This document shows positions 37,501-49,795 of a stretch of DNA of 64,000 nucleotides, piece by piece. Each line of letters opens with the position of its first letter. Positions within the stretch are counted from its first letter, which is position 1. The position numbers and the translations under genes are program-made. The DNA comes from Allantophomopsis cytisporea (taxonomy: Eukaryota; Ascomycota; Leotiomycetes; Phacidiales; Phacidiaceae). Below the pieces are notes generated by a model, which did no database searches, had not been told where the DNA came from, and saw only the letters and a program-made list of their open reading frames with translations. The stretch spans positions 620,001-684,000 of the forward strand of contig CP103037.1 in NCBI GenBank assembly GCA_024752435.1, written 5' to 3'.

Positions 37501-39788
37501 AAAGAAGACCGTGGAATAGTAAAAGGGTGAAGCTTCTATGTGCGCATGCATTGATTGTCTACACAGGTAACAAAGAGAGACCCTGAATCCCTCAATAATG
37601 AAAAGATTCCCGAAGCGATCCTGGAAGATCCACAGAACGATGAATTGGTGCAAGCCAGAACTCAGCCTCGCAATCACATGCGAATTCCAGGAAACAATGG
37701 ACACCAGGTGAGTAATAATAAAGAAGTAGGTGAGTAGTAGTATTGATCTAGTCCAAGCACGTCCAAGTGGTATTTTGACAGGCACAACCGGATTTGTCTA
37801 CTCTGCTTCGTCGCGCCACAGTGTGCAAAGCCTCTCAACATGCTATAACTCCAGATATGGGGTGGCTGAGCACGTGCTGGTCTTGAGAAGGCCCAGATTG
37901 GTGATGGTGGATGGGATGAGGAACGGGACATCACGCCAGGTAGAATTCGGCTTATGAGGCTGGAAATTCGGTTGCTTATAGAGTCCTTTGAGACTGCGAG
38001 TATAACAGACACTTTGTTCTAGTAGATGGGTATTGATAATGATGTCTGCATATGGGTATCAAGAAACCATCCAGATAGCAAGTACACTGTCAATCCACAC
38101 CTATCTGACGACCTCGATATCTACTTCTCGTAAGCTGCAAGCATTGGGTTAGGGTCTCCTCTTGAATATGCACTTACCCACGCGCCGGTAGCTGCATAAG
38201 TCTCCACCGTCCCCCCGGAGTCGCTCGTACCACTCCAGTGCCTGTGCGTGTGCGCCTCGATCCTCATCCATCAACGACTTCTTGCAGATAGGAGCTCCAA
38301 TCTAAGATTCAAACACTTTTCCACACCTTTTGTGCGTGATCTCTACAGTGGGATTCGTGTACGCCCCAAACTGTCTTCCTCACACAGTCTTGCGAGAGCG
38401 TCGTTAGAACTCGGCGCGGGAAATATATCCTCTATGTTGTTCAGGACTCGAAAGAGCAAGATATGTTTCTGGAAATACCCGTGCCATCGATCTCGATGAT
38501 ATTCCCTTCGGGAAATTACTTTGTGCCCGGTCTCTAGTCGAGATGGCTCTTGCTATCGACAATATAAAATATCCGAGATTTAGAGTATACACATGCTTTC
38601 TTACTGTCTGTGCCTAGTTTGTAGGACATCGAGGATCATAAGACTAGGAGCCAGTCGATTTGGCTGACTTTTCTTCATTAGATACTCGAGATACTGCTTA
38701 CAATGCACAAAGAGCTTAATCGTGTCAGACCCATGGTCGCCCATGTATGAAGTAGCGATGTGAGACTTTCTAATCAAAAAATTCAATCTAGGAAGTTGCT
38801 GTTGCTTTTTTACACTTTCTACGGCACGATCTTCCGAATGTAATGAGGTGTACAAATCTGTGTCGAACCTTCGACTTGAGGACTTGATCGAAAGTAGACG
38901 TATCCTGCACTTGAACACTCATCTCTCCTCGAGCTATGTCATTGAGCTTCAAAAGTCTCAGTATTGGTTATTCCACTTCCGCGGCTTCCAAGCCATGGCT
39001 AAGCCATTGATTTCATGCAAGACATCTCTATACCGCACAGACGGCGGCTTGATCATCTCCCCACCTTGCACGGCAATAACTATCCTTTCACTTGCCTACA
39101 CCCACCGGTGCAGCGGCCCGCAGGGAGATCGCCTGGCTGCAAGCCCCGCAAAAGAAGATCTTACTTTGCATGTGCTGCCAACATTGTCTGGCTGTAAGGA
39201 GCTCTATCATGAAGTATAATGCATTATACGGGATTAGCACCATTTGATAATAAGCACGTAACTTACAAATTATACCCGCAAAGTATACTCAGTGTTGTAT
39301 AGTAGAGTCTACGCATGGGCTTTTCAAGATGAAGACATTCTTTCTGCTCTGTCGCGTCCCTGTGAAATCACCCTCTTCATGTCACCTATCCAGTCATCAG
39401 CAAGGCTTTTACGTATTGTTATGCGCAGATCCATCACGTATATGATATCCATACCTTTCGAACGTTTCAGTCTCAATCTCTAATGCTTAAGATCCCTTAT
39501 ATTGACAGATATGACAAAGTTCAAGGTGTATCTTCATCTTCTATGGAAATTTCATGAACCATTCGACTCGATTGTATAATAAAAGATAACAAAAAGGAAT
39601 CAACAGCTTGAGAAGTCGGCTTGATATCTGAAGGTAGTCCCGACGAAGATCTCATGTGAATGTCTTCAATCTCACAACACGGGTCTATCACCAGTATCTC
39701 ATTCGAGATTGCGGATACAAGAGTTGGATGTGGTTGGCAGACACGGAAATTGGGATAATATACAAAACAAGTATTCTGTCAAGAAATA

Positions 39789-40868
39789 TCACGATGCTAC
39801 GGTACTCGCAACTTTGTCATCTCCTATCATACCCACTCTCTCTTCATTGATGAACGTCTTTCCCTCTTGCTCGGCTGTAGCTTTCTTCTTCTTCGACGCC
39901 CTAGACTTTTCTAACGATCTTGCGTCTTCGATTAATCTTTTCACGCCCCGCACCAAGCTATCTCTCTCGTCTCCTTCTGCGTTTCCACTTGCAGCCCACC
40001 GAATTCTGCACTCTCCATCTAATAAATATGTGTACCCGACCTTGCTATTGAGCAGCCCAATTGCTTCTCGAATCTCGTCAGAGAGTCCAGTCCTCACCAT
40101 GAAATATTTGCCCCAGTTCTCTCTTTTGTTCTGCTTTCGTAATCCCGGTACGAAAAGCTTAATGATCCAAACTTTGAGGGTGTTTTCTTCCATGTTTATT
40201 TGGACGTGTTGCGCTATGTCCTTGTTCTCCTCGATCAACCTCTTCAAATCGGCATTCGTCTTTGTATTCGGAGAGAACGTCGCTGCTTGATTGGCAGCCC
40301 ATTGTCCACTGAAGACGCTGACTAGCGACACACGATCCTGGAGAATCGGTGTAGTACTCGAAGGCACTGATTCTGGATCTAAAGTCTGTCCATACATGTT
40401 GGGGAAGAAAAGCGATTTGTCGGCCTTGAATAGTCTTGGATTTGCAAGGAATGACTTCCCCTTGTGTAGGCTCATATTGCTCCAGTCTCGAAAGTAAGGC
40501 GTGGCTATCTTCTTCGTTAATTCTTTTCTTCGCGCAAGGTGCTTCTCGTAATCGACGAAATCATCTCTGCGTTGCTTCAATGTTCTTAGATCGAGCCCAG
40601 TATTCTCATGGGGGTGTGGAGGTGCCACCAGCCCAATTGGTCGAGGCAATGGCTTGGGGGTGAATTCTGTAACAGCCTTGCCGGAGGCGCGTGGTGCATC
40701 TGCAAGTGGTGAAGGAAGAGGATTTGATGATTGTGGTGGTTGTGGTGGTTGCGGAGGATCAGCTCGAAGGACATATGATGAGGTGAAGGAGCGCCATTGA
40801 CATCGAAGACAGGCTGTACTATCGATTGATGCGTACGCAGTACGCGCTGATCTTCTTGCTATAAACAT
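39789..40868 (-). CDS. ATP10: Mitochondrial ATP synthase assembly factor Atp10
   Basis: Single-exon gene of 359 aa. The first 30 or so residues are Arg/Ser/Ala-rich with almost no acids, a mitochondrial presequence. After a Pro-rich linker come Atp10 family marks: KGKSFLANPRLFKADKSLFF, then DRVSLVSVFSGQWAANQ, a thioredoxin-like core, and a lysine-rich C-terminus. Atp10 is an inner-membrane chaperone for subunit 6 during assembly of the F0 sector. The start ATG sits directly before the presequence. The gene stands at the edge of a long empty stretch. Confidence 0.85.
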   Translation of the reverse strand: MFIARRSARTAYASIDSTACLRCQWRSFTSSYVLRADPPQPPQPPQSSNPLPSPLADAPRASGKAVTEFTPKPLPRPIGLVAPPHPHENTGLDLRTLKQRRDDFVDYEKHLARRKELTKKIATPYFRDWSNMSLHKGKSFLANPRLFKADKSLFFPNMYGQTLDPESVPSSTTPILQDRVSLVSVFSGQWAANQAATFSPNTKTNADLKRLIEENKDIAQHVQINMEENTLKVWIIKLFVPGLRKQNKRENWGKYFMVRTGLSDEIREAIGLLNSKVGYTYLLDGECRIRWAASGNAEGDERDSLVRGVKRLIEDARSLEKSRASKKKKATAEQEGKTFINEERVGMIGDDKVASTVAS

Positions 40869-41984
40869 TCTGCGACAGAGCTGTTGCGTGTTTCCTGTAA
40901 GGTCAGATCGTGGGGTAGCAATCGCGTTAATTATTCAACGACGTATGCGGGGTATGGAGAAACATAGATCCGAAGGACCTTGGGGATTTAACATGTCGTA
41001 ATTATTTCTGTCTCATCTTATCTCATACATACTCGAATGTCTTTGAGACTGAAAACATTGCCATCTATGCTTGGAACGCATCAGAAAACAGTTTCAGAAT
41101 CATAGGGTGTCTTTCAGCTACATAGATGTGAATCCTACTCCATCTATGGCACTTTCGGATTATTTAATTTTGACCTGGAGTAGGCTCAAGTTATTGCCGG
41201 TAAAAGCATCAAGCAACAACTCAAACACCAAAACACTGCAGTACATAATTACAATATCTAAAATGTATATGCCCCGGGTCAATGTTGTGATTATAGCGTT
41301 TGACTAATTGCTGCTCAGTTCTTCAGAACTTATCATTAGAACCTTAAAGTTCAAGCCTCTTAAAACAAAACCTCAACTTGGGATTAGATTTCCTCTCAAA
41401 ATAATCCCCTGAGGTTGTATCTTGGTAACATACTGAAGACAGGTCACTAGCTACAGTTGAAATCACATAGTTTCTGAATGAAATAAAGAGAAAGGGGCAG
41501 CAGGAGTTACATTGTTGACTACGTAAATGTATGAAGAGTGGGATATTGTTGGTTGATTGCCAAATACGGACATTTATTTGTGTACGGAACATACCGTAAA
41601 ACATTACGACGTACAGGCGCAGTCTGTGCCGCCACACCCTGACAATAAAATTGGCCTCCATTATGGCCAGGTACCTAACGCGCCTCGAGTCAATTGTATT
41701 TGCCTAGGGAACGTTTTAGATCTGTCAGAGGATGGCCAGCATTCTGAACAATTGGTTGACAACGAACCTTGAACCTTGCATGGTGATCTTCTTACGACAA
41801 ATCAACAGTCACAAGACTGCCAATATGTTGGTGATAGCCAGCAGAATGGTTGACGCAGTGAGTATATATATTGCCGTCTGGATACTTAAATTATATATCA
41901 GTTACCTCAATCTGCTCATACTTTTCATTTTTATCACAATTTTATCACAATTTCCACTATCTTCAAATACAGTTGTGTATCTTC
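40869..41984. other. Intergenic region between divergent ATP10 and dynamin-like gene
   Basis: A 1.1-kb gap that should hold both promoters. AT-rich; the open frames have no support. The frame running into the dynamin gene from 41871 lacks an ATG before 41985. Confidence 0.5.
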
Positions 41985-44698
41985 ATGATGGATGGATCTC
42001 CTGGGATGCCACAATTGCAGGAACTGCAGTCCAATGACCAGCGAAAACTATTGGACATCATTGATGATCTTCGTGCAAAGGGACTAGGAACCTATCTCGA
42101 TCTACCTCAGCTGGTTGTTTGTGGAGAACAGTCTAGCGGCAAGAGCTCAGTTCTGGAAGCGATTTCAGGAGTCCCATTCCCCCGAAAGGACACAACCTGC
42201 ACCCGTTACGCTACAGAAGTTATTCTTAGACGGTCTCCTCTTGATAAAATTCGCGTATCGATCACACCTAGTGATGCAAGGAATGCCACAGAGAAGCAGA
42301 CTCTTCTGAGCTTTCGCAAGGAAATATACGGTCTCGAGGACCTAGAAGAACTATTTCCAGACGTTGAAGAACTCATCTTGGGATCAGAGGGCTCTTCAAA
42401 ATCCTTCACCAAGGACGTCCTTCGAGTCGAAGTTTGGGGTCCGCATCAACCAGCACTGACGATCGTAGATCTACCCGGTTTCGTCAGGTCCGTCACGAAG
42501 AACAATACCAAGGAGGATAAGGAAATGATTCACGATCTTGTCCACGGATACTTGAAGAATCCACAGAGTATTATCCTAGCTGTCGTGTCTGCCAAAAATG
42601 AGATTGAAAATCAAGGGGTGTTGGACGAGGTGCGAAAATTCGACGACAAAGGAAATCGAGTGTTAGGGATAATCACCAAACCTGATACTGTCACTCGAGG
42701 CTCAAACAATGAGATTGCTTATTTATCGCTCGCGCGAAATGAGAACGTCACTTTCAACTTAGGTTGGCATATGATCAAAAACCTTGACGAGAGTGAACGA
42801 GGCTCATTGCATAGTGACCGCGATGCTATGGAGGCTGCATTCTTTGAGACAAGTAGCTTCCAATCGATTCCGACCTCACGACGAGGCATTGTCAGCCTAA
42901 GAAAGCGTTTAAGTACCCTGCTCTTCGAGAAGGTGAAGCAGAATCTTCCAAACCTTGCAAAATCACTTGACACGCAGATTCAAGCTTGCCAGTCTGAACT
43001 TGACAAGCTTGGACCCAGTAGAGCTACGACTGAAGACCAAAGAGTATATCTTGTCGAACTAAGTACAGAGCTTCATCGACTGTGTTCGAATGCAGTCAAT
43101 GGCTTTTACGATGATCCCTTTTTTCAAAGCGAAGAATCTGAGCATAGACGACTGTGTGCTATCATTGCTGCCCAAAACCTGGAGTTTGCGGCCGATTTTG
43201 AAAACAATGGTATGCAGTGGAAGATCCGCCCAGACTCGTCCAAGACTTTCTTCGTGTTGGAGAAGAACTCACGCACTCGGAGTGAGGCTATCGAACACTG
43301 CCGTAACTTACTAGTCAAGACAAGAGGTCCAGAGGTAAGATATACAGCATTTCGCTTAATCCATATACCTGCAAAGATGCTAATCAATATTTGCCCTTAG
43401 CTGCCGGGATTGCCTAATCCTTTGTTAATTCGCGAACTCTTCTGTGACTACAACCGTCCATGGGCCATTAAAGCACGTGATCACGTCGAAGCATCTTGGA
43501 ATGTGGCACGGGACTTTGTATATGAAGCATTACAAGAAAAAGCGGGTCAACGTGTAGCAGATGCTTATTTTGATAACAAGCTGGGGACTTGTATGGCTGA
43601 ACTCCTTCAGAGAGCAAATTCAACTTTGGATGAGTTGCTCGCTGTCCACAAGGGTCACCCGTTTACGGTAAACTCTGAATTTCGCAGGGTACTCCAGGTG
43701 GCAGAAGCAAAGAGATTGACGAAACAGCTAGCGCCAAGTATAAGAGAATATGCAGAGAAGAAAGACAAGCCTCTCGGAGAAGAGGCTTTAGAAAATTTCA
43801 TAGTGGGAAGGATAAGCTCTATCACTGAGGAAAATATGGACCGTGCAGCATCAGAAGCGGCGCTCGATGCCATGTTAGCATATTATCAGGTAAGAAGTTT
43901 AAGATGTGCCGCAACTTGAATAACTATACTGATCAGTTTAGATTGCTATGAAATCTTTTATCGATAACGTCCCCTCGCTGGCAATAAGTGCGAAAATATT
44001 GCTCGAGCTTCCACTACTATTTCGCGCAACCGATGTTCTTCGTATGGATGACTCGTCTATCAATGCAATCGCAGGTGAATCTGAGGATCTCAGCGAACGT
44101 CGCCAGATCTTGCTCAGCAAACTCAAAACATTAAATGAGGGAGCAGCGATATGTCGACGACATAAAACTCATACGTACTCCGGTATTGCCATTCCCCGAA
44201 AGTAAGGAAAGGCTATTCATTGAAAATATGCTGACATTTAGCACTAGCCGCGAGAAGTAGTGCCACGCCAAAGAGCTCTACACCAATTCCATTCTCTGGA
44301 TTTCCGTATTCGGGACCAGTTCCCAAGAAGCCAATAGATAGGGTAGTCGGCCAGGAAGACCCAAAGTCAACCTTCTCGACCTCATTGTTCGGTGGAAGTA
44401 TCAGGACCGACCCTCAACCGCAGAAAAGCAAGAGTCTCTTTCAAGACCTCTCAATACCCGTTAACTCCAATTCTACTCGCTCGTCGCCTCGTGTTCGGCT
44501 GCCACCCCAGACGCCTCTTTCTGATAAATCGAATGTTGACACACCTGAAAAGGGTGGTTTTTTCGGTAGCAGTAATTTTGGAAAGGTCGAGAAAGGTGGT
44601 TTATTTGGTAATGTAGATTGAGTTCCACATCAAGGAGAAGTACTAATGATGGGACAGGTTCAGTTGGTCTCTTTGATACTCCAAAAGTTGGCCTATAA
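41985..44698 (+). CDS. Dynamin-like GTPase (Mx-type, fungal) with Gly-Phe tail
   Basis: Proposed exons are 41985-43334, 43401-43889, 43942-44182, 44242-44607 and 44658-44698, phase-consistent, 828 aa. The G domain is near the N-terminus: GEQSSGKSS (G1, 47-55), a conserved T in switch I, DLPG (G3) and TKPD (G4). Middle/stalk helices follow, then the GTPase effector domain (SFIDNVPSLAISAKILLELP). After the effector domain a low-complexity tail carries GGFFGSS, GGLFG and VGLFDTP units. Reaching the tail needs a weak GTATTG donor at 44183; skipping it ends the protein at 44205. The last 50-bp intron has a TACTAAT branch site. There is no PH or transmembrane segment. Such proteins remodel membranes; the target is unknown. 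Confidence 0.8.
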
Positions 44699-45690
44699 CA
44701 GTAGCAAAGCTAGGCCAACCCAGAGTTCACACCTATTTTTTGTCCCGGATAAATTACTATGAGAGATAGTGATTGCTAAGTATTTCTCAAAGTACAACAC
44801 CGCATGCCGGTTGAGCCAAGTATATGGTATAAAAAAAAGCAGTGATTCAAGTTCGAAGGGATTGCTAGGATGCTTCAATACTTCGCGTACTGATGCATAG
44901 GTACCTAACGGCAAAAATAAATCTCTTCAGTCTCAGATCCTTAGTCTACCACCATAAGGTACAAAATCTTGTTCTTCGTCCTTGATTATGTATGAACCAT
45001 ATTCTGATATTGGCATGGGCGTATAAATGAAAGTGGGCCACATATCTTAACATTATGGGGCCAGCTTCATGGGTGATCTTTATATACTCAAAATAATAAT
45101 CTCAGAGGATAGTGTTAAGAAATACTGTCAATATATATGGTCAATATCGGACCTTGCAGACTACCATGTTCACGGTAATACTTGTGTTCCACTCGAGAGT
45201 TATGTAAAATAGACTGCAGAATTGTTCTTGTATAATGTCTCCAATCATTTCATTAATCTTAGCTCTACCGTAACAGGCGCACGTCGTTAGTATTGTTGAT
45301 AAAATAAGTACTTAGTCCAACTATTTTTTGGTAATATAAAGGGGGAAAAGGAATGGGGAAACGAAACTAATTTCAAGATTTACACAACATCCTTGCACCT
45401 GTTCATAAAATCTGATCTGATGATATAATATGGATAACAGCATACAAAACATTCACGTGAATTCGCCTTCCATCTGCTCCACATTTCCTTGCTTACAATG
45501 AACGTTGAATATTAGTGTGGAGTACACATTTTTCATTATGCACGATCTGAGTAGATTTGGAAGAGAAACAACTATTGATAATATTGATCGATCAGCTCAA
45601 TACTTCATTTAGATATGATCTGTCAACTGAGTTCCAGGAAGTTGAGCACGAACTGAAACTAACGACGTAAGATCTAGGTAAGGTATGACA
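44699..45690. other. Intergenic region
   Basis: About 1 kb of AT-rich sequence with no gene seen. Confidence 0.5.
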
Positions 45691-45921
45691 TCAAACGCTT
45701 TTCTGACAGTGATCGTCACAGTAAACACCAAATGTACTACACGTCACCATCACAGTCACCGTCACCGGAGACACTTCCGGGCAGGTTACATATTCCTATA
45801 CCCATCTTTTACTCGGCAAACAGCCCCAGATGCATGATAAACGTTCGTCATTGTCCTTTACGGAATACAAATTGACAGCAGGCATAGCCAATGAAATAAT
45901 AATCATCAATGCTCTCTTCAT
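45691..45921 (-). CDS. Candidate small secreted cysteine-rich protein, interrupted frame
   Basis: The minus-strand frame starting at 45921 begins MKRALMIIISLAMPAVNLYS, a credible signal peptide. It has two Cys and then an in-frame TAG at 45798-45796. The same frame continues after the stop for 34 codons with four more Cys and a TVTVMVTC segment before a TGA at 45693-45691. Alternatively a 66-bp intron starting at the GTATAG just before the stop would shift to a short C-terminus and give a secreted peptide of about 46 residues. I cannot decide between splicing, recent nonsense mutation and coincidence. No homologue is recognised. Confidence 0.3.
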
Positions 45922-46026
45922 CTCATAAAGAGCTCCTCAGCTCCTCATATTTCCAATCTCTACCAAATTAGCTCTAATATCCTCACAAAGTCATATACAA
46001 ATCTTCCATTTACACCAACCATAAGA

Positions 46027-46971
46027 ATGTCGGGAACAACGCATAACAACGCCGACTTCCAGCTCAACGAAGTCTTCAATGTTAAAGGCAAAGTAAGATC
46101 TATGTCTCCAATATCAATCTAAAAAGTCATACTGAGAAGTTATCTTCAGGTTGCCCTCATTACTGGAGGCGGGAGTGGCATCGGTTTGATGGCCACTCAA
46201 GCCCTTGCAGTTAATGGAGCGAGGGTGTACATCGTGGGTCGAACCGAAGAGAAGCTGGAGCGTGTAGTTGAAAATCACGGCCAAGGAATCTCTGGGGAGA
46301 TCATCCCTCTTACAGGTGACGTGACATCAAAGGAAGACATCGCACGACTAGTAAAGGAAATTGAGTCTCGCGAGAAATGTCTTTGCATCCTCATCAATAA
46401 TGCGGGCATCTCAGGCAACACCCAACAAGTCGAATCGCAATCGGCGAATGAGATGAAGAAGAACCTGTTCAATACTGATAGCTCAACATTCGATGACTGG
46501 TGCAATACCTATCGTACGAATGTCCCGCAATTGTTCTTCATGTCGACAGCCTTCCTTCCTCTCCTTCAGAAGGCTACCGAGCAGCAGCATGGCTATTCGG
46601 GAACCATCATCAACATCTCCTCCATCTCCGGCCTCATTCAGTCGTCCCAGCATCATTTCAGTTACAATGCTTCCAAAGCTGCTGCCATCCAGCTCACTAA
46701 GTTGCTTGCTTCTGAGATCGTGAACAATGGTCTCAAGGTGAGAGTCAATGGAATTGCTCCCGGAGTTTTCCCTAGTGAGATGACGGCTGGTGAGAGTGAT
46801 GAGAGCCAGAAGAGTCGTATTCCAAAGGAGAAATACGCCCACCTGCCAGCGCAGAGACCCGGTAATGATCGAGATATGGCTGCCGCTGTATTATTCACTG
46901 CCTGTAACCAATACTTGAATGGACAAACGGTTGTGGTAGATGGAGGTTACACACTACACGCGGGCACATGA
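46027..46971 (+). CDS. Short-chain dehydrogenase/reductase (classical SDR)
   Basis: Exons 46027-46092 and 46150-46971, phase 0, give 295 aa. The join completes KGKVALITGGGSGIG, the Rossmann nucleotide site TGxxxGxG (27-34). Other SDR marks are NNAG near 100-115, NISSISG (catalytic Ser), YNASK (Y194, K198), and a late PG motif (GIAPGVFPSEM). VGRTEEK after the second strand has an Arg, which favours NADP(H) (inference). The substrate is not predictable. It ends with VVDGGYTLHAGT, as many fungal sugar/ketone reductase-type SDRs do. No neighbour suggests a pathway. Confidence 0.9.
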
Positions 46972-48746
46972 ATATACCCTTAGTATCAAAATTATAATAT
47001 CATGAATCGAAGATTTTGACTGAAACCACGTTTCTTGACAGAGATTTATGGCGTCATCTCTTGAGCCACACCGTTCCACCTGCGTGTTTCTTAACTATAT
47101 GCACTTTTTTCTCGTTCTGTATTGATATCTATACCCACCATATTTAGAAGAGTTTCGCCAGCGTACAAATAATACCAGTACCGTAGCCGCTTATTGCGAG
47201 TTGGAAAAAGGCGAAACTATTTGTAATCGTATATAGTTATATACTAAGCTGAGTCCTACAGAGTATGCCGGTATATGGTATAGTTGCTAATATTGAGAAA
47301 CAAGCCCTTAGTACTACCCAGTTCTTATACAATGGCGACCGACTATATGTTCCTTTTATTCGAGTGAGTAAGGATTGTTATTAGACAAGTATACATATCT
47401 CAATTGCAATGCCTAGGTATCTGAATAAGCAATTCAAGTGCTAATATTTGTCCAAAAATGTGGAGGAACAATAGATCGATGGTAAAGCCAATCGGATAAC
47501 TCTTGAGATTAACGTATATCCATACAGTTACGATTTCACAATACATAATACCATTTCATGGAATGTTGATATACAAAGAAAGATAATCATATGCATTTTT
47601 TAACGTATAGTATCTATTGTTAAGGATAAATTGAAAATCGCGAGGCTGTCTATTTAGTTACAGAGCAACCAGTGAATGTCCTCAAGTATGGGGTATTCTT
47701 CTCTAAATTCAAGTTGACTTGGTTTCAAATACGGTTGAACAGTTTATAACTCCCATTTCCCCTCGTCATTATTGCTTTCAATTAGTCTCCACGCGGACTT
47801 GTCGGAAAAAGGTTGATTAACTTCGCGTCTTCTGCTTGTGTGTATGGTAAATGAAGTACGGTTAATAATGAAGTATGCGAAATGATCTAAAGCTTAAGAT
47901 GCATAGGGAGATACCTTCACCTATGTTCTTGACCATTCACATCAGCAGAGGAGGCGCAGTTGATCAATCTCAAGAAAGCTCTCACGTGGAAGGAGACCGA
48001 TCTCGCCGTTATGAATTACTAATTCGGTGGGTAAACGTTGATTTGTCTTCACTGGAGAAACCTAACCTCTTTGAATTTTATGCCAGTGTGTTCACTCGCT
48101 GAATCCTGTGCTTCTTCGCCTACTTGGCAGCAAGGACTTAACATATGGACATGTAAGAATCTCATCTTCGTCCGAGACATTACCAGCTTCTTTCATTTCC
48201 TATAGAACATTCATCTTGACTGCTGAGATAATCTTGAAGCTGCATGCAAGGGCGGCACTGAGCTCATGGCTCGGAGGAAGACGCATCTAGATGAAAAGCA
48301 GCCGCATGCGGCAGAATTAGCAATAGTCAAATGGACACTCCAAATAATTAACCACCAACCATATTTTGTGAATATCAACCCCACAGTTCGCCATAAGTCT
48401 AGTGAGGACTGATGTGTACACATCGTCTTCGTCTTAGGATAGGTTCTTCCCTTCAAAAGCTAAAAGTTGGGACTTTGAAAAATGAGGGAATCTGGAGTTG
48501 ATCTATTCCCTAGACTCCCTTACACTCACAACTTACATCGTCTAATCCTCCTGTCGCTTGGTAGCTTTTCTTGTATTGCTTGTATATCTACCTTGATTAT
48601 GCTGATCGAAAACTATAGTCCTACAAATTACTTCGAAGCTGTCTTGTTCCTGCAAAACCTCGACAGGCAAATTGACGGCAGCTTAATACTATGCCGGCCA
48701 ACCTCCCTATTATTATTCAGAAGCAGCTCTATGTAGAGTCCTCAAT
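46972..48746. other. Intergenic region
   Basis: About 1.8 kb, AT-rich, with no supported gene. An 84-codon ATG frame at 48482-48736 has one hydrophobic segment and might belong to the 5' end of the following membrane-protein gene, but I found no in-phase splice path. Confidence 0.4.
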
Positions 48747-48817
48747 ATGGAGTTTATTATGCTTTCTCAGTCTGCTGGCAAGATTGTAGGTTTTATTGAT
48801 ACCATAAGAAGGGTCAG

Positions 48818-49771
48818 GCTAATATATGTACCAGGGCATCGAAGTTTATTGTACGGAAAACTAATGGTGGATTGAAGATCGATGACTATCTTATGATATT
48901 CTCGTTTGTACGTTTAAAGATATACCCTCTAACTTATAGTCAGAAATATTAATCTCGTAGTGTTTCTACATTGTTGTCGTCATTACAGCCAATATTTTCG
49001 CCATCAACAGTTTCGTCTTCATCGATGCTTCCCAGCTTTCCGAGACGCCTAAGAATATACAGTTGACTATCCTAGAAAGCAAACTCTGTATAACCATTGA
49101 GGTCGCTATGCTCACATGTGTATGGGGTGTCAAAATGTGCTTTTTAATGTTCTATTCCCGCTTAACGTAAGTGTCTCTGCGCCGTAGGCTAGCTGACAAG
49201 AATTAACCAAAACTTATAGTCGAGATATATCAAAAAATATAGCTATAAAGGCAGTTATAGTATATGTTGCGACATCCTACGTTGTTCTTATGATTCTCCT
49301 GTTTGCCGTACTTTGTCGACCGTTAGACCAATACTGGAGTTTAACACCTACAAGCAGTAAGTCTTTACCTCATTAGCAAGATTGCCTACTAATCCCTTTT
49401 TAACAGCCGAATGCATAACTTATAGAAAGTACTTCATCACGCATATCTCCCTTAACGTTTCCTCCGATCTTCTCATAATCGCTATCCCTTGGTCCTTCAT
49501 GGCAACTCTCAACATAAATCGCAGCAAGAAAGGCATCCTTCTAGGCCTCTTCAGTCTTGGCATATTTGTTATCATTGCGTCTTGTCTGACGAAGTACTTT
49601 CAACTTACTGGGGGTTATTACCCACGTTGGATACTCTGGTATATTCGTGAAGCGAGTGTAGCTATTCTCGTGGCAAACATTCCTCTTTATCTGCCTCTTG
49701 CGAAACACATAATGAGCAGATTTTATACACAGAATGATACAAGTTGGCTAAGTGTCAAGTCTAGTAGGTGA
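48818..49771 (+). CDS. Fungal rhodopsin-domain (Pth11-like) integral membrane protein, 5' end unresolved
   Basis: Four exons are clear: from 48818 or before to 48907, 48961-49166, 49220-49356 and 49407-49771, with GTACGT/GTAAGT donors and consistent phase. Family marks in order are CTRASKFIVRKTNGGLKIDD (loop 1 and the Asp-Asp before TM2), EVAMLTCVWGVKMCFLMFYS (TM3), RLT, CRPLDQYWSL, and THISLNVSSDLLIIAIPW, then further membrane helices ending LVANIPLYLPLAKH. These seven-helix proteins are a large, mostly uncharacterised fungal group. I cannot find a convincing first exon with TM1: an ATG at 48747 would need a 32-bp intron. So either a 5' exon is hidden or the gene is truncated. Confidence 0.65.
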
Positions 49772-49795
49772 AGGGGAAGGGCTAAAGAGGTAAAT

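Larger units (their letters stand above)
30100..39788. other. Gene-poor stretch upstream of the bHLH gene
   Basis: About 9.7 kb with no defensible protein gene. It lies 5' of the bHLH gene and 3' of ATP10, so part may be regulatory DNA or a long leader for the transcription factor. It holds several simple repeats and a G-run cluster, listed separately. Open frames up to about 156 codons (for example 36848-37318) lack domains or coding composition. Confidence 0.45.
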
